The translations under genes and the position numbers were made by a program. From CAVPGH01 sp046726955 (GTDB lineage Bacteria; Acidobacteriota; Vicinamibacteria; Fen-336), in NCBI GenBank assembly GCA_046726955.1, contig JBKPBQ010000624.1, positions 1 through 34,702 on the forward strand: a DNA stretch of 34,702 bases, given 5' to 3'. Under the pieces are notes generated by a model that saw only the letters and a list, made by a program, of their open reading frames with translations, did not search any database and was not told the origin of the DNA. Shown piece by piece: positions 16,188-24,665 of this stretch (positions are counted from its first letter, which is position 1; each line of letters begins with the position of its first letter).

Positions 16188-16682
16188 ATGGCGTCCGTGG
16201 CCCGGGCCGCCGCCACCCTCCGCACCGCCGAGCTCGCGCGCCTCGCCGAGGTCAGCGCGGACACGCTTCGCCACTACGAGAAGAAGGGACTCCTGCCTCG
16301 GGCGCGCCGGTCCGCGAACGGCTACCGCGAGTACCCGCGCGAGGCCGCCGCCCGCGTGCGTCTGGTGCGCCGCGCCGTGGCCCTCGGCTTCTCCCTCGGC
16401 GAGGTCGCGCGCATCCTCGCCGTCCGCGACCGCGGGGGCGTTCCTTGCCGCTCCGTGCGCGCGCTCGCCGCGGAGAAGCTCGCCCTCGTCGAGCGCCGGC
16501 TCGCCGAGCTCGAGGTCGCGCGCGAGGCCCTCCGCGCGGTGCTCCAGAGGTGGGATGCCCTTCTCGCCGCGGCCCCGGATGGAGAGCGCGTCGGCCTCCT
16601 GGAAGCGCTCGACGGGGTGGTCGTCCCGGGAACGCCCTCGCCCTTCCTGCCTCCCCCACTGCGGAACAAGCGCGCGCGGTAG
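16188..16682 (+). CDS. MerR-family transcriptional regulator
   Basis: A 164-residue regulator. The N-terminal winged helix-turn-helix is clear: RTAELARLAEVSADTLRHYE, then KKGLLPRARRSANGYREYP and LGFSLGEVARIL. A long dimerisation helix follows from about residue 88. There is one cysteine, Cys87 in GVPCRSVRAL, at the position used by MerR Cys82 and ZntR Cys79. The C-terminal two-cysteine loop of CueR-like sensors is absent; that region reads AAPDGERVGLLEALDG. The inducer is therefore uncertain. The gene starts 1 base after the His-rich exported protein and probably controls the long-spacer promoter at 15626-15657. The C-terminus is a proline-rich tail. Confidence 0.92.
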   Translation: MASVARAAATLRTAELARLAEVSADTLRHYEKKGLLPRARRSANGYREYPREAAARVRLVRRAVALGFSLGEVARILAVRDRGGVPCRSVRALAAEKLALVERRLAELEVAREALRAVLQRWDALLAAAPDGERVGLLEALDGVVVPGTPSPFLPPPLRNKRAR

Positions 16683-16853
16683 TGTGACGCACCGGAAGTC
16701 GTGTGGTTCCTAGGCGCGCGCGCCTCGCTGTAGCGCGCGACTGTACGATGAATGCCGATGGCGAGCGCGGCGCTTGCGCCGGGCTCGCCCAGGCCGGAGC
16801 GCGCGCGCGAGTGCCGCGCGCCCCCGCCGGCACACGACTTCAGTTGCGAGCCA

Positions 16854-18113
16854 TCAAGCGCCCCGTACTGCGCGGCGGAACACGTCGAGGTAGCTCATCC
16901 CATAGCCGGAGTAGGCGAAGCCCTGCGTGTACGCGTCGCCCGAAGCGCTGTCGTCGCGGGCCGTCGCAGGAGCGACGGCGAGCGGCTCCACCGCCGTGTC
17001 CTCGCTCCACTCGTTCCACGACGTGAGGAACATCATGGGAAGCGCGGGATCGACCTCGGGAAGCGTGAAGCGCGTGATCCACTCGGTGAGGAACGTCCCG
17101 TCGCCCGCCCCCGGCGACCACTCGCGCGGGATCGCGTAGTGGTTCTCCTCCGGACGCACCCCGCGGTCGTTGTACCCGGGGAAGGCGAGGGGGACGACGG
17201 GCTTTCCCCCCTGCGCACGATAGGCGCCGTAGAGCGCGTGCGCGTCGGCGAGGAGGGTGCTCGTGGCGCCGTAACCGGCCTGGCTCGGCAGCTTGTGGTT
17301 GTAGAGGTTGTAGCTGGTCAGGGCGTCGAAGAGGTCGATCCGCGGGCGCTGCGGCTCCGTCGTGAAGTCCGTGTTGTCGTAGCGCACCACCTTCCAGAAG
17401 ACCTCGTCCCCGATCACGTAGGGGTCGAACCCGAGCGTGCTCATCCGCTCGCGGTAGCGCGCCATCGCCTCCTGGAACCGTCCGACGGCGCTGCGGGTGA
17501 TGTAGTAGACGACGACGGGCCGCCCTCCTCGCCGCAGGTACCGGGGGTGCGCGAAGTAGCGGACCGCGATCTCCTCCTGGTCGGCGAGGAAGCGCTCCAC
17601 CGTGGCCGCGTCGAAGAACGTGCGCCCGGTGTCGGGGTCGTATCCGAGCCCTCCCAGCTCGTAGAAGACGCAGAAGCGGATCTGGCCGAGGTTACGCGCG
17701 GAGAGGAGCGACGTGTCGATCCGCGCATTCCGTTCCGGGACCCCCGGCCACCAGTCGAGCGTGAAGAAGTCGATCCCCGCGTGCACCGCCCACGCGATGT
17801 GCTGCTCCGCGACCGAAGCCGACGCCGACGAGTACTCCCCGAGCATCGGCTGCTGGCCGGGAAGGAGCCGCGCGCGCAGGTACTGGCCGCCCTCGAAGTT
17901 GTCGGGGAACCAGAGGTAGTAGTGCGCGCCTACGAGGAGCCGGCCGCTGTCGGGGGTCGGCGCCGGCTCCGGCGCGGTCGTCGGTCCCTCCGAGGCGCAC
18001 GACGACAGAAGGAGCGACGAGACGCCGAGACCGGCGACCGACCGGACGCCCTGCTCGAGGAAGCGACGGCGACTGACTGCGGGTTCCGCCTTCTTACACA
18101 CCAAGCTGCACAA
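16854..18113 (-). CDS. GH99/WbsX-like glycoside hydrolase, Tat-type lipoprotein
   Basis: A protein of about 419 residues. The N-terminus has a twin-arginine signal (SRRRFLEQGVRSVAGLG) followed by LLLSSC, a lipobox, so the protein is probably exported folded and lipid-anchored. The catalytic region looks like the endo-alpha-mannosidase-like GH99/GH71 group: VGAHYYLWFPDNF at the start of the barrel, IDFFTLDWWPG, PVVVYYITRSAVG, and MFLTSWNEWSEDTAVEPL near the end. These folds act on mannose- or glucan-type polymers. No good ATG is present; the TTG at 18113 and a GTG at 18101 are both possible, and neither has a clear ribosome binding site. It stands alone between convergent merR and the small gene to its right. 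Confidence 0.8.
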   Translation of the reverse strand: MCSLVCKKAEPAVSRRRFLEQGVRSVAGLGVSSLLLSSCASEGPTTAPEPAPTPDSGRLLVGAHYYLWFPDNFEGGQYLRARLLPGQQPMLGEYSSASASVAEQHIAWAVHAGIDFFTLDWWPGVPERNARIDTSLLSARNLGQIRFCVFYELGGLGYDPDTGRTFFDAATVERFLADQEEIAVRYFAHPRYLRRGGRPVVVYYITRSAVGRFQEAMARYRERMSTLGFDPYVIGDEVFWKVVRYDNTDFTTEPQRPRIDLFDALTSYNLYNHKLPSQAGYGATSTLLADAHALYGAYRAQGGKPVVPLAFPGYNDRGVRPEENHYAIPREWSPGAGDGTFLTEWITRFTLPEVDPALPMMFLTSWNEWSEDTAVEPLAVAPATARDDSASGDAYTQGFAYSGYGMSYLDVFRRAVRGA

Positions 18114-18332
18114 TCCACACGCGGACGGCCACCCGAAGGGGACGAGGCACGGCCTGACGGCCCCTTCGGTGCGCCCCCTCCGGCTCGCCCCACAGCCAGC
18201 AAGCGATATGCCACCACGGCCTCCCTAGAGAGAGTCCGTCCCCGAGAAGTGGCGGCGAGTGGTCCTCTCGACCTGCGGCGAGACGAGGGATGCAGAACGC
18301 GAGCTTCGTCCGACGCGCGCACGCCGTCGGGC

Positions 18333-18680
18333 CTATCTCCTGGCCGTGAACCCCGCGGCCAGTCCCCAGAGCCCGATCACGAGATTGACTGCCATCGCCA
18401 CGGTGCCCTGGTTCAGGGGAATTCCGGCAAGCTGATTGACGCCGGCCGCGTTCAGGACGCCCATCGCGAGGTTCACGACGCCCAGGGCCTTGGCCCCGGT
18501 GGCCTGCGCGCCGGGAGCACCCTGGAAGCCGAGGTAGCTGGCGGCGAGGCCGGAAAGCACGTTCACGATGTTCCCGCCGGTTCCCGCGCCCAGGGCTCCC
18601 GCGAGCGCGGGCACGGTGGCGCCCCCGGCACCGAGCAATGCCTGGAGCGGACCGGCGATCTTCAAGAAGGCGTCGAGCAT
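18333..18680 (-). CDS. Small hydrophobic protein of unknown function
   Basis: A 115-residue protein. The start at 18680 is clear because a purine-rich site, GGAGGAGGGAG, lies just upstream; the open frame further upstream is Arg/Pro-rich shadow. The sequence is dominated by Gly, Ala, Leu and Val: PLQALLGAGGATVPALAGAL, NIVNVLSGLAASYLGF, ALGVVNLAMGVLNAAGVNQL and AMAVNLVIGLWGLAAGF. This gives three or four potential membrane-spanning or amphipathic segments with almost no charge. I do not recognise a family. It could be a small membrane protein or a holin-like or shell-like peptide, but nothing in the neighbourhood supports either. Confidence 0.65.
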   Translation of the reverse strand: MLDAFLKIAGPLQALLGAGGATVPALAGALGAGTGGNIVNVLSGLAASYLGFQGAPGAQATGAKALGVVNLAMGVLNAAGVNQLAGIPLNQGTVAMAVNLVIGLWGLAAGFTARR

Positions 18681-19092
18681 CTCCCTCCTCCTTCTGCCGG
18701 GTGGTGCGGGTGAAACGCCCCTTCTCTTAGTAGTGGCCGCAGGGTCGGGTCTATGGGGCCTTGGTCCTACGAACGTCACCGCGGACGGGAACCGCCCAGA
18801 CACGGCCACACTTCGCCGAGCGGAGCTGCATCAAAGGGCAGCCCCCGCTGGCCCGAAAGGTCGATTGACGCGTCCCGAACCGCTGCCGATCATCGTTGAC
18901 CTCCGACATATCATCGCGGGCGATGCTGGGCGCGGACGACTCCTATCTGAGCCGCGACGACGACGAGGGCGCATTGGCGGATCGCCACATCGATTTCCGC
19001 GGTTCCTGATCGGAAGCGCGTACTACCGGTAGCGGGATTGTCATCGCATCGGCTCACCATGGGGGCCCCGCGCCGGAGGATGGAGGGCTCGT
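18681..19092. other. Divergent intergenic region, 412 bases
   Basis: This lies between the minus-strand small hydrophobic gene and the plus-strand amylase. It holds one reasonable promoter candidate for the amylase, TTGACG (18865-18870), 17 bp, GATCAT (18888-18893), about 200 bases upstream of its ATG. A 28-codon ATG frame (18923-19009) is open but has no convincing ribosome binding site. I see no repeat, RNA gene or terminator hairpin in it. Confidence 0.4.
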
Positions 19093-20570
19093 ATGCCGAC
19101 ACCGAATGGCGTCATGATGCAGTACTTCCACTGGTACGTCCCCTCTGACGGAGGCCTCTGGAAGGAGGCGGCCAAGCACGCTCGGGAGCTGGCGGCAGCC
19201 GGAGTCACGGGAGTCTGGTTCCCCCCGCCTACAAGGGGATCGGGGGCGGGAGCGACGTCGGCTACGGGGTCTACGACATGTACGACCTCGGGGAGTTCGA
19301 CCAGAAGGGCTCGGTGCGTACGAAGTACGGCACGAAGGAGGAGTACGTCGAGGCGATCAAGGCCATGCAGAAGCACGGCATCCAGGTCTACGCCGACGTC
19401 GTGCTCAACCACCGGATGGGGGCCGACGAGCCCGAGGTCATGAAGGCGACCCCTTACCCGATCGACGACCGCCGCGCCCCCAAGGGCCCCATGCGCGACA
19501 TCAAGGCCTGGACCCATTTCAGCTTCGGCGGCCGCAAGAAGAAGTACTCGCCGTTCGAGTGGCACTGGCAGCATTTCGAGGGCGTCGACCACGACGACCT
19601 GAACCCCGGCGACACGAGCTCGGTCTACCTCTTCGAGGGCCACCAGTTCGACGACCAGGTGGACATGGAGAAGGGAAACTTCGCGTACCTCATGGGCGCG
19701 GACATCGACTTCCAGAACCCGGACGTCCAGAACGAGATCATCGCCTGGGGGAAGTGGTACCTCGAGACCACGGGGGTCGACGGCTTCCGCCTCGACGCGC
19801 TCAAGCACATCTCGTCGTGGTTCTTCCCGAAGTGGCTCGACGAGATGGAGGCCTTCGCGAAGAAGGATCTCTTCGTGGTCGGCGAGTACTGGGCCTCCGA
19901 CACCGACACGCTCCTCCATTACCTCGACAAGGAGGGCGGGCGCATGACCGTCTTCGGCGTGCCCCTCCACTACCACTTCCACTACGCGAGCCGCCAGAGC
20001 GGCAACTACGACATGCGGCACATCATCGACGGCACGCTCATGCAGCAGCGGAGCCGCGACGTAGTGACCTTCGTCGACAACCACGACTCGCAGCCGCTGC
20101 AGGCGCTCGAGTCCTGCGTCGAGCCCTGGTTCAAGCCGCTCGCCTACGCCACCATCCTCCTTCGCAAGGAGGGATATCCCTGCATCTTCTACCCCGACTA
20201 CTACGGCGCCGAGTACGAGGACTACGGCCACGACGGCAAGAAGTACAAGATCACGATGCCCTCGCACCGCTTCCTGATCGACAAGTTCCTCCACGCTCGC
20301 AAGCACCACGGCTTCGGGCCCCAGGTCGATTATCTCGACCACCCGAACCGGGTGGGCTGGGTGCGGCTGGGCGACAACAAGCACCCGAAGCCGATGGCCG
20401 TGCTCATGAGCGACGGGCCGGAGGGGACGAAGTGGATGGAGGTCGGCTACGAGAACACGAAGTTCGTGGACATGACCGAGCAGGTGAAGGAGCCGGTGGT
20501 CACGAACGACTCGGGCTGGGGCGAGTTCCGCTGCAATGGGGGGCAGGTGTCCGTCTGGGTGCCCGCTTGA
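19093..20570 (+). CDS. GH13 alpha-amylase, cytoplasmic type (frame broken at 19221)
   Basis: An alpha-amylase of about 492 residues once a missing base is restored. The first frame (ATG 19093, GGAGG upstream) begins MPTPNGVMMQYFHWYVPSDG and runs to GVTGVWFPP. A C6 tract at 19221-19226 is one C short, and the protein resumes as AYKGIGGGSDVGYGVYDMYD in the frame ending at 20570. GH13 motifs are intact: YADVVLNH, DGFRLDALKH with nucleophile Asp235, VVGEYW with acid/base Glu265, and FVDNHDSQP with Asp332. The spacing 30 and 67 equals that of Bacillus licheniformis amylase (231, 261, 328). There is no signal peptide, so it acts in the cytoplasm, as E. coli AmyA does, on glycogen or maltodextrin. 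The single homopolymer deletion may be a sequencing error. Confidence 0.88.
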
Positions 20571-20659
20571 CCTCCCTGATCGAGGTCCAGAAGAAGCCCG
20601 ACGGCAAGCTGCTCCTGCGCGGCCAGAAGCAGCTGAAGTGCATGCAGGTCGCGCAGTAG
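20567..20659 (+). CDS. Possible 30-residue ORF overlapping the amylase stop
   Basis: A TTG codon overlaps the amylase stop (TTGA) and opens 30 codons ending at TAG 20659. The peptide reads TSLIEVQKKPDGKLLLRGQ and continues basic to the end. Every codon has G or C in the third position, which is what real genes here show and is unlikely by chance over 30 codons. There is no separate ribosome binding site, so expression would need coupling. It could be a small protein or the leftover end of another gene. Confidence 0.3.
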   Translation: MTSLIEVQKKPDGKLLLRGQKQLKCMQVAQ

Positions 20660-20705
20660 CTCCGGAACAACGTAGACGTCAGCGTCCTTTGGGGTATTGG
20701 ACGGC

Positions 20706-23396
20706 CTAGGGCTGTAGCTCCGAGGTGACGACGGCGCCGCCCATCTGGGGGATCGTGGCCGCCGTCTTCACCACCTTGCGGCTGTCCTTCGCGACCCAGA
20801 TCGTCATCTGCCCGGGCTCGCCCTCCGCGGACGTGACCTCGACCTTCCAAGCCTGGAAGGTCCCGGCGGGCACCGTGACCGATTCCGTCCCCGCCACCTT
20901 CGCCTGCTTGAGCTGGACCTTCTGCTGTCGGACGTCGAAGTTCCGGAAGGACGTCGAGTAGCCCTCGGCGAGGGGCAGGGAGGCGATGGCGTCGCTCGTG
21001 GCGATGCCGTCGGCGAAGAGCTCGCCGCCGAGGTCCACGGAGACCGGCTTGGGATCGCCGCCCATGGCCATCGTCCCCGTCGCCTTGCCCCCCGCGAAGG
21101 CGAGCTCGATCGTGGCGGGGCCCTGCTTGACCGAGCGCTTCTGCGCGACGAGCGTCGCCTTGTCGAGCGTCGTGACGTCGGTGGCGTCGCCCATGGGGAG
21201 CGACGCCGTCCCCGTGATCACCCAGCTTCCGCCCTGCTCCTCGATCGTCTGCGTCGTGGACATCGGGATCGTCTGTCCGCCCGCCTCGATCTTTCCGCTG
21301 TAGGTGGACTTCCCCGCGACCAGGGGGAAGGCGATCTTCGGAACGCCCACGGCGCTCGCGTCCGCCGCCTTGGCGAGGACCACCGTCTTCGGATCGACCG
21401 TGATGTCGGCGAGCCGCTTGCCGACCTCCGGGGTCATGCTCTCCTGGACGCGCCCACCGAGGTGCTTCGCGAAGAACTTCTCGGACGCCGCCCACAGCGC
21501 CATGCTGTTCACCGGCCGCTGGAAGCCGTGCCCCTCGTCGGGAGCGAGGATGTACTCCACCGGGAAGCCGCGGTCGCGGAGGGCGACCACGATCTGCTCC
21601 GACTCGGCCTTCTTCACGCGCGGGTCGTTCGCGCCCTGGGCCACGAGGAGCGGCGTCTTGATCTTCTGGGCCGCCGTGAGCGGCGACTGTCGCACGAGCT
21701 GGGCCTTGCCCTCCGGCGTCTTCGGGTTGCCCATCCGCTCGTAGAAGATCGTCCGGCCCGCCTCCCAGTAGGGCGGGATCGAGTCGAGGAGCGTGATCAG
21801 GTTCGAGGGTCCGACGATCGACACCGCGCCCGTGTAGAGGTCGGGCGTGAACGCGACGCCGGCGAGCGTCGCGTACCCGCCGTAGGAGCCGCCCATGATC
21901 CCCACGCGCTTGGGGTCGGCGATGCCCTGGGCGACGAGGTACTTCACGCCCCAGGTGAGGTCGTCCTGCATCTTGTCGCCCCACTGCCGGTTGCCCGCGT
22001 TCAGGAACTTCTTGCCGTAGCCCGTGGAGGCGCGGAAGTTCGGCTGCAGGACCGCGTAGCCGCGGTTGGCCAGGAACTGCGCGAGGTTGTCGAAGCCCCA
22101 GTGGTCGCGCGCCCACGGGCCGCCGTGGGGAAGCACGATCGCCGGGAGGTTCTTCCCGGCGACGCCCTTGGGGAGAGTCAGGAAGGCCGGGATCTCGAGG
22201 CCGTCCGAAGACGAATACCGCACCGGCTTCATCTCCGCCATGTGCTCGCGGGGGATGCGCTCGCGCACCTTGTACTGGAGCGTCAGCTTCTTGGTGTCGC
22301 GGTCGAAGAGATAGCGCTCGCCGGGATCGGTGTCGCTCGTCACGGTGACGAGGACGCGCTTCGAGTCGGCGGTCTGCGAGCCGAGCGCTATGTCCTTGCC
22401 CGCGAACTTCGACCGCAGGAGGTCGTAGTCCGCCTTCCAGGCCGGATCGCGGAAGTAGACGCGCGCCCGCTCGTCGTCGTACGAGGTCCCCACGAGCTCG
22501 TCCGTGGCCTGGGAGAAGATCGCGCTCCCGAAGTCCACCCGCTTCTCCGGGTCCGACTCCACGAGCTCCTCCTGGCCCGTCTCGGGATCGAAGAGCACGA
22601 GCCGCGAGAGGTCCGCGTCGCCCCGGTTCGTGTCCAGGTAGACCCGGCGTCCGTCCGGATGGAAGCGGTCGGTGTTGCAGCTCTCGAAGACCGAGCACGT
22701 GTAGACGGTCTTGAAGCCCTCGGGCTCGACCTTCAGGATCTCGGTGTCCCCGTTGTCGGCCACCCGCTGGGCGAGCCGCAAGCGGCCCTCGAGGTCGAAG
22801 TCCCAGCCCGCGATCCGCTCCGTGTTCTTGCGGACGAGCTCGCGCTTCCCGGTGGAGATCGTGACCTTGTAGACGTCGTGCCAGGCGGCGTCGCGGTCGT
22901 TGAGGCCCACGTAGATCGTGTCCGGCTGCTTGCGGGGCACCGCGTAGATGAAGGCGCGCGCGCCCTTGGCGTCCGTCACGTTCCGGGAGGCGGGCGCCTC
23001 GCTGCCCGCCGCGTTGGGCGCCTTCGGATCGACCGCCCACACGTTGAAGTTCTCGTCGCCGTCGTTGTCCTTCACGTAGAGGACGAGCCGGCTGTCGCGC
23101 GACCAGAAGAAGTTCGGGATCGGGCGCTTGGTCTCCGAGGTCAGGAGGCGCGCGCTCTCGAACGGCTCCGCCGTCTTCTTCACGTAGATGTTTCGGGTGT
23201 CCTTCCAGGGCTTCAGGAACGCGATGTACTCGCCGTCCGGGGAGAGCTGGGCGGCGGCGATCTCGGGGTTGCCGAAGAAGAGCTCGCGGTCGAGGAGCGG
23301 GGGAAGGTCGGCCCGGGCCGCGGTCGCCCCCAGGGGGGCGGCGATGGCGAGGGCGAGGAGGGGAATTCGGGCCAGGGATGGGACCAGTCGGGGCAT
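20706..23396 (-). CDS. S9-family prolyl-oligopeptidase-type serine peptidase with DUF3108-like C-terminal domain
   Basis: An 896-residue exported peptidase. The ATG at 23396 is chosen for its AAGGAG site and because a signal peptide (RIPLLALAIAAPLGATAARA) follows. Residues about 40-420 form the N-terminal propeller (AAAQLSPDGEYIAF, FFWSRDSRLVLYV and others). Residues about 430-650 are the alpha/beta-hydrolase domain with Ser504 in GGSYGGY, Asp591 in NDPRVKK and His623 in DEGHGFQRP, a complete catalytic triad. Residues about 690-896 are an extra beta-rich domain resembling DUF3108, with VPAGTFQAWKVEV and MTIWVAKDSRKVVK. It lies 17 bases downstream of the TPR gene and is probably co-transcribed. 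Likely role: periplasmic peptide degradation; the tail may bind the envelope or substrate. Confidence 0.92.
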   Translation of the reverse strand: MPRLVPSLARIPLLALAIAAPLGATAARADLPPLLDRELFFGNPEIAAAQLSPDGEYIAFLKPWKDTRNIYVKKTAEPFESARLLTSETKRPIPNFFWSRDSRLVLYVKDNDGDENFNVWAVDPKAPNAAGSEAPASRNVTDAKGARAFIYAVPRKQPDTIYVGLNDRDAAWHDVYKVTISTGKRELVRKNTERIAGWDFDLEGRLRLAQRVADNGDTEILKVEPEGFKTVYTCSVFESCNTDRFHPDGRRVYLDTNRGDADLSRLVLFDPETGQEELVESDPEKRVDFGSAIFSQATDELVGTSYDDERARVYFRDPAWKADYDLLRSKFAGKDIALGSQTADSKRVLVTVTSDTDPGERYLFDRDTKKLTLQYKVRERIPREHMAEMKPVRYSSSDGLEIPAFLTLPKGVAGKNLPAIVLPHGGPWARDHWGFDNLAQFLANRGYAVLQPNFRASTGYGKKFLNAGNRQWGDKMQDDLTWGVKYLVAQGIADPKRVGIMGGSYGGYATLAGVAFTPDLYTGAVSIVGPSNLITLLDSIPPYWEAGRTIFYERMGNPKTPEGKAQLVRQSPLTAAQKIKTPLLVAQGANDPRVKKAESEQIVVALRDRGFPVEYILAPDEGHGFQRPVNSMALWAASEKFFAKHLGGRVQESMTPEVGKRLADITVDPKTVVLAKAADASAVGVPKIAFPLVAGKSTYSGKIEAGGQTIPMSTTQTIEEQGGSWVITGTASLPMGDATDVTTLDKATLVAQKRSVKQGPATIELAFAGGKATGTMAMGGDPKPVSVDLGGELFADGIATSDAIASLPLAEGYSTSFRNFDVRQQKVQLKQAKVAGTESVTVPAGTFQAWKVEVTSAEGEPGQMTIWVAKDSRKVVKTAATIPQMGGAVVTSELQP

Positions 23397-23413
23397 TGGA
23401 GGGTCTCCTTCGA

Positions 23414-24565
23414 TCAGTGCGCGGTGCGCTTGGCGTCGACGATCGGCTTGTCGACGTCGATCCGGAAGGCGAGGTGCGGCGTCACTCCGGGCAGGAGGGT
23501 CACCGCTTGCGAATAGGTGCAGACGATCTGCCGCCACGTGGTCCGCGTGTCCACGCGACAGTCGTCGGGGCTCAAGGTCTCGCGGAGGCCGTGCCGCTCG
23601 AGGGCGCTCGCGATCCGCTCGCGGATGGCCCCGTCGTCGCTCACGGGATCGTGGGCGATCGCGGCGAGGTCGTCCTCCAGCCGGTACCGGGCGACCACGG
23701 GGGGCACGAGGCGCGCGGCCGCGTAGCCCGTGGCGAGGACGAAGGCGAGGACGACGAGCTTCGGGATGCGGGCGAGGAGGCTGACGACGCCGTGGGCGGC
23801 GGCGGCGACGAGCGGCCAGGGGGAGAACCACGTCCAGCCCGACGCGGGAGGAGCCTCGAGCGCGAGCTCGGCCCGAAGGGCATCCGCGGCCGCGTCGTCG
23901 TGGACGGCCCTTAGGTCGGGGTGCCGCGCGAGGCAGCGCGGGTCGCGGTGCCACGCCCGGTCGATGAGCGTGAGCGCTTCGCTCTCGCGGCCGGCGGCGA
24001 GGAGCGCGCGCGCGAGGTGCAGCCGAAGCTCGACGTCGTCGGGGGCGCTGTCGACCGCACGCCGCAGGACGCTCACCGCTTCGGGGGCCCGCTTCACCTC
24101 GAGGAGCGCGCGGGCGAGGTCCAGTCCGATAGCCGTGGACCTGGGATCGAGCGCGAGGGCGCGCCGCAGCGGCGGCAGGGCTTCGTCACTCTGCCCCGCG
24201 GCGACGAGCGCGTTGCCCAGGCAGTGGTGGGATTCGGCGTTCCGTTCGTCGAGCTTCGTCTCCTGACGGAACGCCTCCGCCGCATCGGCGGCGAGGCCCA
24301 TCTGCAGGAGCGCGAGGCCGAGCCCATGCGAGTACCGCGGGCCCTGGGGGTCGAGGCGGATGGCCTCGCGGTAGCAGGCGACGGCCTCCTGCAGGTGGCC
24401 ACGGCGCGCCTCGGCCTCGCCGAGGATGAAGTGGAAGTCGGCCTCGCCGGGATCGACGCCCACGGCCTGGCGGAACGTCGAGAGCGCTTCGTCGTCCGAG
24501 AAGCCGCGCTCCGTCGTGTCGGCCGTATCCGCCCGTCCCTTCTCGTTCAAAAAGCCGCGCTCCAA
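23414..24565 (-). CDS. TPR-repeat membrane protein
   Basis: A 383-residue protein. Residues about 25-200 contain roughly five tetratricopeptide repeats, for example AVACYREAIRLDPQGPRYSH, ALPPLRRALALDPRSTAIG and AVSVLRRAVDSAPDDVEL. A hydrophobic helix at about 265-285 (LVVLAFVLATGYAAARLV) spans the membrane. The C-terminal part (DDLAAIAHDPVSDDGAIRER to the end) resembles the extracytoplasmic region of DUF4845-type proteins. Only TTG at 24565 fits as a start, with a weak upstream site, so the N-terminus is uncertain. A 12-bp direct repeat (24501-24512 and 24552-24563), 51 bp apart and in frame, gives two ERGF copies near the N-terminus. It precedes the S9 peptidase gene and may scaffold an envelope complex. 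Function unknown. Confidence 0.8.
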   Translation of the reverse strand: MERGFLNEKGRADTADTTERGFSDDEALSTFRQAVGVDPGEADFHFILGEAEARRGHLQEAVACYREAIRLDPQGPRYSHGLGLALLQMGLAADAAEAFRQETKLDERNAESHHCLGNALVAAGQSDEALPPLRRALALDPRSTAIGLDLARALLEVKRAPEAVSVLRRAVDSAPDDVELRLHLARALLAAGRESEALTLIDRAWHRDPRCLARHPDLRAVHDDAAADALRAELALEAPPASGWTWFSPWPLVAAAAHGVVSLLARIPKLVVLAFVLATGYAAARLVPPVVARYRLEDDLAAIAHDPVSDDGAIRERIASALERHGLRETLSPDDCRVDTRTTWRQIVCTYSQAVTLLPGVTPHLAFRIDVDKPIVDAKRTAH

Positions 24566-24665
24566 ACCTACTCATGTTACTACGCCGCGGACGCCGACAC
24601 CCTGAGCTATTCGGCGGACTGCTCCCCCACCGGCTATCCCGATTCCTGGCACACAATTGCCGACG

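Noticed and set aside
16712..16725. 14-bp palindrome AGGCGCGCGCGCCT after the MerR gene
   Set aside because: Alternating GC of this kind arises easily in such a genome; no T run or loop, so not a convincing terminator or operator.
18923..19009. 28-codon ATG frame upstream of the amylase
   Set aside because: No convincing ribosome binding site and too short to judge; kept only as a note in the intergenic entry.
24573..24575. ATG on the minus strand just upstream of the TPR gene as its start
   Set aside because: It is out of frame with the TPR repeats; only the TTG at 24565 is in frame.
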